From positions 434,001 through 498,000 of the forward strand of contig BQUP01000005.1 of NCBI GenBank assembly GCA_022835595.1: a stretch of DNA of 64,000 bases, read 5' to 3'. The notes under the pieces are model-generated. The model did no database searches. It saw only the letters and a program-made list of their open reading frames with translations, and had not been told where the DNA came from. The position numbers were made by a program, and so were the translations under genes. Source of the stretch: Cystobasidium ongulense. Taxonomy: Eukaryota > Basidiomycota > Cystobasidiomycetes > Cystobasidiales > Cystobasidiaceae. How positions within the stretch are numbered: the first letter of the stretch is position 1; every line of letters starts with the position of its first letter. This document shows positions 59,401 to 64,000 of the stretch, one piece after another.

Positions 59401-61621
59401 CAGACCGCCAAGTCTGGGCGCAATGTCCGCTACTTCAACAGTCACGTCCGTTTCACGAGACAAGAACGCTACCCCAGGGCCTGGGCCGTTGGCCAGATCT
59501 ACTGCACCTTCTACCGAACCGAAGAGCGCCAGTTCAGTATCTACTACCAGCTCCGACTCTTTCAAAGCTGGTGGAGAAGCTATGTCTCGAGACGAATCTT
59601 CGAGAGGATCAGCCGCAAGCACAGCAACATCTTCTTACCGCTCGGGTGTTTCGGAGGCCAACACCGCGGACACATCCCCAAGATCCTCATTGGTGTGCCC
59701 TTCTCCTGCGGAAGACAGGGCAGACTGGCTGTATGGCGAGTCAGCTGCCTTACCTGCTGGGAAACGTCCTTCCCGGACTGATGCGTATCGAGCTCGGTCC
59801 GGCTCTACCCCGGACAGAGTCGCAGCTCTTCGCATATCGGAAGGTGCTAGTGCTCCATTCTCGCCGCTCAGCCCGCGTTCACCGCATATGCTGTCGCAGC
59901 CGGAAACGGTCACAAACAAGAATTGGTTGCTAGAGAGGGATTACGAGCCCAAGGAGTGCAGTTTCAATACCGATGGCAATGTCACTGGCGGCACACTGAA
60001 ATGCCTGGTTGAACGCATGACGCTGCATGATCAAACGATAGATGCCAGCTTCTCGACAGCGTTCTTCCTGACATTCCGAATGTTCACCACACCGGTTGAG
60101 CTCATGAACCTCCTCTTCGCCCGCTTCAACATTGTTCCGCCAAGCAACGCAACCCTCTCCGAGGTAGAACTTAAAATCTGGCGAGAACAAAAGCTGACTC
60201 CTGTCCGCTTACGAATATATAACCTCTTGAAAACATGGCTGGAAAGTCATTGGCGGCCAACTACCGATCTCGTCATCCTCGATACTCTCATGACATTCGC
60301 AAGGGAAAGCATGATGCCTGTGATGCCTGCAGCGGCACAGCGCCTCGTTGACCTGTTGCAAAAGCGAGCGGTCGTGACGCAGGTCATCGAAGGTGGCCGT
60401 GCCAGGACTCTGACACGAGTGGCCTCGACAGACAAATTCAAAGCCGGCAAACCCGTATTCGATGGTATTCCTCTGGGTTCTGCCACCTCTCCTGGTCCTG
60501 GTTCGCATCTGCCTCCATCACCAATCCTGTCTAAGGGCCTCTTGAACGCACTGCGCACACCGCCTTTTGCTCCGAATACTATTCTAGACTTTGACCCTCT
60601 AGAGCTTGCCAGACAGTTTACCATCCTAGAATCACGGCTGTATTGCGCTATTCTGCCCGAAGATCTCATCGGACAGGAATTCGGCAAGAATGGTAGCAAT
60701 CGGTCAGCCAACATACGGGCAATGAGCTCTTTGAGTACGCGCATCACAGGTTGGATCGCCGAAATCATCCTCAGCGAGCAAGATGCAAAGAAACGATCAG
60801 GCTTAGTCAAGTACTTTATCAAGCTTGGAGATGTGAGTTGAAGTGCGTTCGACGGTAAAGCTCATCTGACTGACTCGGTTGTCCTTTACAGCGATGCATG
60901 CTGTTGCAGAATTACAATACGTTGATGGCCATCTTGGCAGCGCTCAATTCCTCTACGATTGCCCGTCTCAAGAAGACTTGGGATGGATTGTCAAACAAGC
61001 ATAAAGCGACCTTGGAGACATTGCGCAAAACGACAGAACACTCCCGCAACTATGCACAATATCGGGCAACCATTCGCGCTGCCGTTGCGCCGTGCTTGCC
61101 GTTCTTAGGTCTGACCCTGACCGACTTGACTTTCTGTCAAGACGGCAATTCAGCAGAGCGTGCATCGCCATTAGACAACAGCCTCCGCTTGATCAACTTT
61201 GATAGGTATCAGGTAAGCTGGACAGGGCACCTGAGCAACACATCGGACCTCTCTGACATTTTGCGCATGATCAGAGAATTGCCAAGATTATCAACGATGT
61301 TCAACGCTTCCAAGTCCCTTATAATCTCACCGAGGTTCCCGAAGTTCAGAGCTTCCTTCAGAATGGTGAGTTATACTGCAATTCTCGAGCTTGTCCGAAG
61401 CACGGCTGACTCTGTGCCAACTTTAGCTTTGAAGAACATTGAACATGGAGGGGACCCTCAAGCTTTGTACCGACGAAGTCTCGTAAGCTGCCACCCGCCT
61501 TAGACGGTTGAAACAAAGCTGACTTCCGTGGCAGATGGTGGAACCCCGAGAGCCAACTAGCGAGTACCACGGCCCGCCGCACAGCGCCGGGCTGAAAGAC
61601 ACCTTCAATTGGCGTATCTAA
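56463..61621 (+). CDS. SH3-domain Ras guanine-nucleotide exchange factor (CDC25 type)
   Basis: Exon 1 (56463 to about 57160): a Gln/Ser-rich N-terminus, then an SH3 domain (EYVQALHDYSA, LSFQAGDFIKVLNRDSSGWW, RGWFPSNYV). Exon 2 is very long: GSDVYDLASLPSYANARYDA, a helical region (HAIHLMQTAVDANRISHFRP), Ser-rich linkers, then the RasGEF-N domain (CSFNTDGNVTGGTLKCLVER, DASFSTAFFLTFRMFTTPVE) and the start of RasGEF (ILDFDPLELARQFTILESRL). The last exons hold LLQNYNTLMAILAALNSSTI, CLPFLGLTLTDLTFCQDGN, LINFDRYQ and YNLTEVPEVQSFLQN, ending FNWRI with TAA at 61619-61621. It activates Ras in nutrient and morphogenesis signalling upstream of adenylate cyclase. About 1,560 aa, typical of Cdc25. Confidence 0.88.
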
Positions 61622-61879
61622 CAGGCCCGACTCGACGGAGAAGGAAGAAAATACGGTCCTTGATTCGAGCAGTACAGTCAGCAGTAGAATTAGCCAGAAC
61701 TTTAGCCCTCTGATGATGTTTCAATAGTACACGCTTGGATATTTATCACCTGATGTAGCCCTTACTTTATTTATGCTGGGTCAGATGCAATGCTACACGT
61801 TTCAAGATTACGCCAGCGAACCCTCATCTGCCTGCCTTCGATAAAGCTACAAATCAATGTGGAAGTTGGAGTATAGAGC

Positions 61880-64000
61880 TTAGAGGCGGGAGATAGCCTC
61901 TTGTTCTGGTCCAGTGGGTACACCCTCCCCTTGCACGACCAGTCGCTTCGTGCGTTTGTATTTGCGTACAGAAGCATCTTTCAACCTGAAAGAATATGGC
62001 TGTCAGCAACACTTTCTGCGTTTATCAAGAAGTGTCCTACATACCATTTGCCAGTACGAGCGAATTTGGCCTGATAAACGCCTCTTTCGCTCATACGATC
62101 ATTCTGCATGTTCGCTCTCTGCCGTTTGAACCATGTTGGCTCGGACTTTTCCTCGTGCTCTTCAACACCGATGGCTCCTGTATCTTCCCACTTTTCTGTA
62201 TCTCCACTTTTATCTAGGTCGCCATTTTGATGATCATCTTCGTCTGCGATGTCTTGCGACTCTTCCGCTAGTCCCCCTCCCTCTTCTTCCTCCAGCGTTC
62301 CGAGATGAATCTCGCCCTTAGACCTGCTTGGCTTATCTGCTGCTGCTTCATTGTAGTCTGCTGGTGCTCGTGCTTGGCGTGACTGGTCTACCCAACGCTG
62401 CCTTTCTACTCTGTGAGCGCGAGTCGACTTCGTAAAACGCGCCGAGCCTGCTTTGCGCTCGCCCGCCTTCACAGTGTACTCGCGCATGCGTAAACCTTCT
62501 AGGAGAGAGGGATCGGCAACATCACCAATCAGGCTGCTGTGTCCCTCAGATAGACCTCTACTAAAGTGCATAGTGACATCTAATATTGGCTTTCCTTGAT
62601 CCGAGGCTTCCTGCTTACTGGCTTCCAAAAAGGCGCCAGATCTCGCCTCTGTATCAGCGGCCTTCTTGGCAGGCAGCGATTCGTCTAAGCGCTTGATAGA
62701 TTCCAGCTCCAGCAAGCCGGCAACATTATTCTGTCGGCGCCTGGAGAATGAAAAACAACTTTCGTTAAGAATGGTGATCGGATTGACCTGATAAACAATC
62801 TTACCTTTTCACATCTGGCCCATCATACAGACCCACACGCACAGTATTAGTAGTATCGTCATGCAAGTTGGTGAGCCACACCATGCCTTCGCTGACGGTA
62901 TTCGATGGCATCAGTTGGTGGGATGTGGTCTGAAGCCGGAATTGTATTGCCCGCTGATATCTTCGTAGGACGGGAAACCGTAGAGGGGGGTCAAAGTGCC
63001 ATTCAACTGCTCACATTCATTCAGCCTTGTGCACGGTCTTTTTTGTTGTAGGGCGCTCTCACCAGTGCCAGACTCGTCTGCTGACTCAACAGATGTGGTC
63101 GTGCGACGTTTCCCGTTCGAAAGTCGAATGTTGATAGACCCTTTGAAATCGCTCGGGAGATTGCGAGCGACGATTTTATCGAGCATGACGTTGCCGATAT
63201 TCCAGCCTTTCAAGGACTGAGGAAGAGATAGATCGACCGGCATGAAAAGCAAAGAAATTCGACATCGACCGGTACCTACGAAGTTTTGACAATCAGTGGG
63301 TGCTTCCTGGAAGGTCAAAATATGGACTAACCGATTCCTCCCAAGATAGGGCGCCAAGCTGCAAAAACGATTTTAGCGTGGGGAGTGCAATATTCCCAAG
63401 TCCCACTGACCTGTTGCTTGTGAAGAGGATGTCAGCATATCTGCCAAGCGCATCGCAATTACGCCGACTACAGCATCTTCCTCTGTATGTTCACGAATAA
63501 TCAGCGAAGCCGTAGAAGTTCTTTTACCAATGTCATAGCTCACCTCGTTCTCTATAATCCATGATAACGATGTCAACCCTGGTTTTGGTCCAGTCGCGAC
63601 AAAAGACTTCTGTTTTGGCATTGATGTATGGGGAAGAAGACATTCGCTTGAGGCGGGTGACGTATAATTGCTCATCATTAACGTACTGTGGTAGGTAAAT
63701 GTAAGCTAAGCATCCGGCCTCGGCGTAGAAGCGACATACAACTTGGGCGTATGTAGAAGGAGTATGCGTGTCTGATCCATGCTTTCCCCTCATTGAGCTT
63801 CTTTTGATCTCCAAATCGGCCATCTGGTGTATCTGGATTGCTAGTACCCCGCTTACTTGCTCCGAAGCTGGTGGCAGCTTGGCGTCCATCTGCGACATAT
63901 AAAGCTAATTATTAGCCACTGCAGTCACACACAACTCGCGCCTCTTTCTTACAGTCTCTCTGATTCGGTCGGCGACTAAGGACATGCATGAATTAGCCAG
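61880..64000 (-). CDS. C2-domain (Mug190/tricalbin-like) protein, 3' part
   Basis: Runs off the right edge, so the N-terminus is missing. Order within the window: LANSCMSLVADRIRET, then MDAKLPPASEQVSGVLAIQI; a C2 domain (HQMADLEIKRSSM, LYVTRLKRMSSSPYINAKTE, FCRDWTKTRVDIVIMDYRE, DAVVGVIAMRLADML); and a second C2-like stretch (GTGRCRISLLFMPVDLSLPQ, GWNIGNVMLDKIVARNLPSD). The charged C-terminus has VERQRWVDQSRQ, WFKRQRANMQNDRM and VYQAKFARTGKW, ending PTGPEQEAISRL with stop at 61880-61882. Fungal Mug190-type proteins pair a lipid-transfer SMP-like domain with such C2 domains at ER contact sites; the SMP part would lie outside the window. Confidence 0.6.

Overview
This window is nuclear DNA of a basidiomycete fungus. 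The evidence is gene structure and gene content. Nearly every gene is cut by several short GT-AG introns (mostly about 50-100 nt). Genes are dense and lie on both strands. The repertoire is fungal: RTT109, a Kin4-type kinase, a CDC25/SH3-RasGEF, a Mug190-like C2 protein, a cytochrome c peroxidase and a DltE-like SDR. It includes a nucleotidyltransferase-like family and a multi-OB-fold POT1 that I associate with basidiomycetes. I cannot name the genus. No transposon ORF, LTR element, rRNA or CRISPR array was seen.

Left arm (1-16.3 kb), conserved housekeeping genes: an FCP1-like phosphatase-domain protein; an NDUFA4/MLRQ-like mitochondrial subunit; a nucleotidyltransferase-like protein with a probable GC-AG intron; a CorA-type 2-TM-GxN cation transporter; RTT109 (H3K56 acetyltransferase) head-to-head with POP1 (RNase P/MRP); and a borealin-like candidate.

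Accessory block (16.4-27 kb): seven copies of one small secreted-protein family, which I do not recognise. The shared plan is a signal peptide, three exons, six cysteines and a near-invariant C-terminal tail ending PGRPLQPQY that follows a dibasic (KR/RR) site. Four copies point right and three left. One is a fragment and one looks degenerate. The copies were duplicated with about 450 bp of upstream DNA, including a 16-bp element about 340 bp before the start codon, and with downstream DNA. This is the most likely undescribed system in the window: an expanding secreted-peptide or effector-like locus.

Right arm (28-64 kb): cytochrome c peroxidase; a protein with two YSMNW motifs; a tiny SFT1-like Golgi SNARE that only appears after splicing; a Kin4-type kinase; EXO5 Fe-S exonuclease; a secreted metzincin with a GKD repeat; an aldo/keto reductase; TRM61; two adjacent POT1-like genes (a short N-terminal-only paralogue and a full-length one); a CYC2-like reductase; a tRNA-Ser(AGA) gene; a DltE-like SDR; an SH3-RasGEF; and the 3' part of a C2-domain protein that leaves the window.

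The tRNA-Ser(AGA) gene carries the usual anticodon-loop intron plus a second 60-nt insertion in the D-loop. That insertion has the form of a GT-AG spliceosomal intron, which is very unusual. Gene models were spliced by eye from reading frame, GT-AG sites and family motifs, so individual exon borders may be off.
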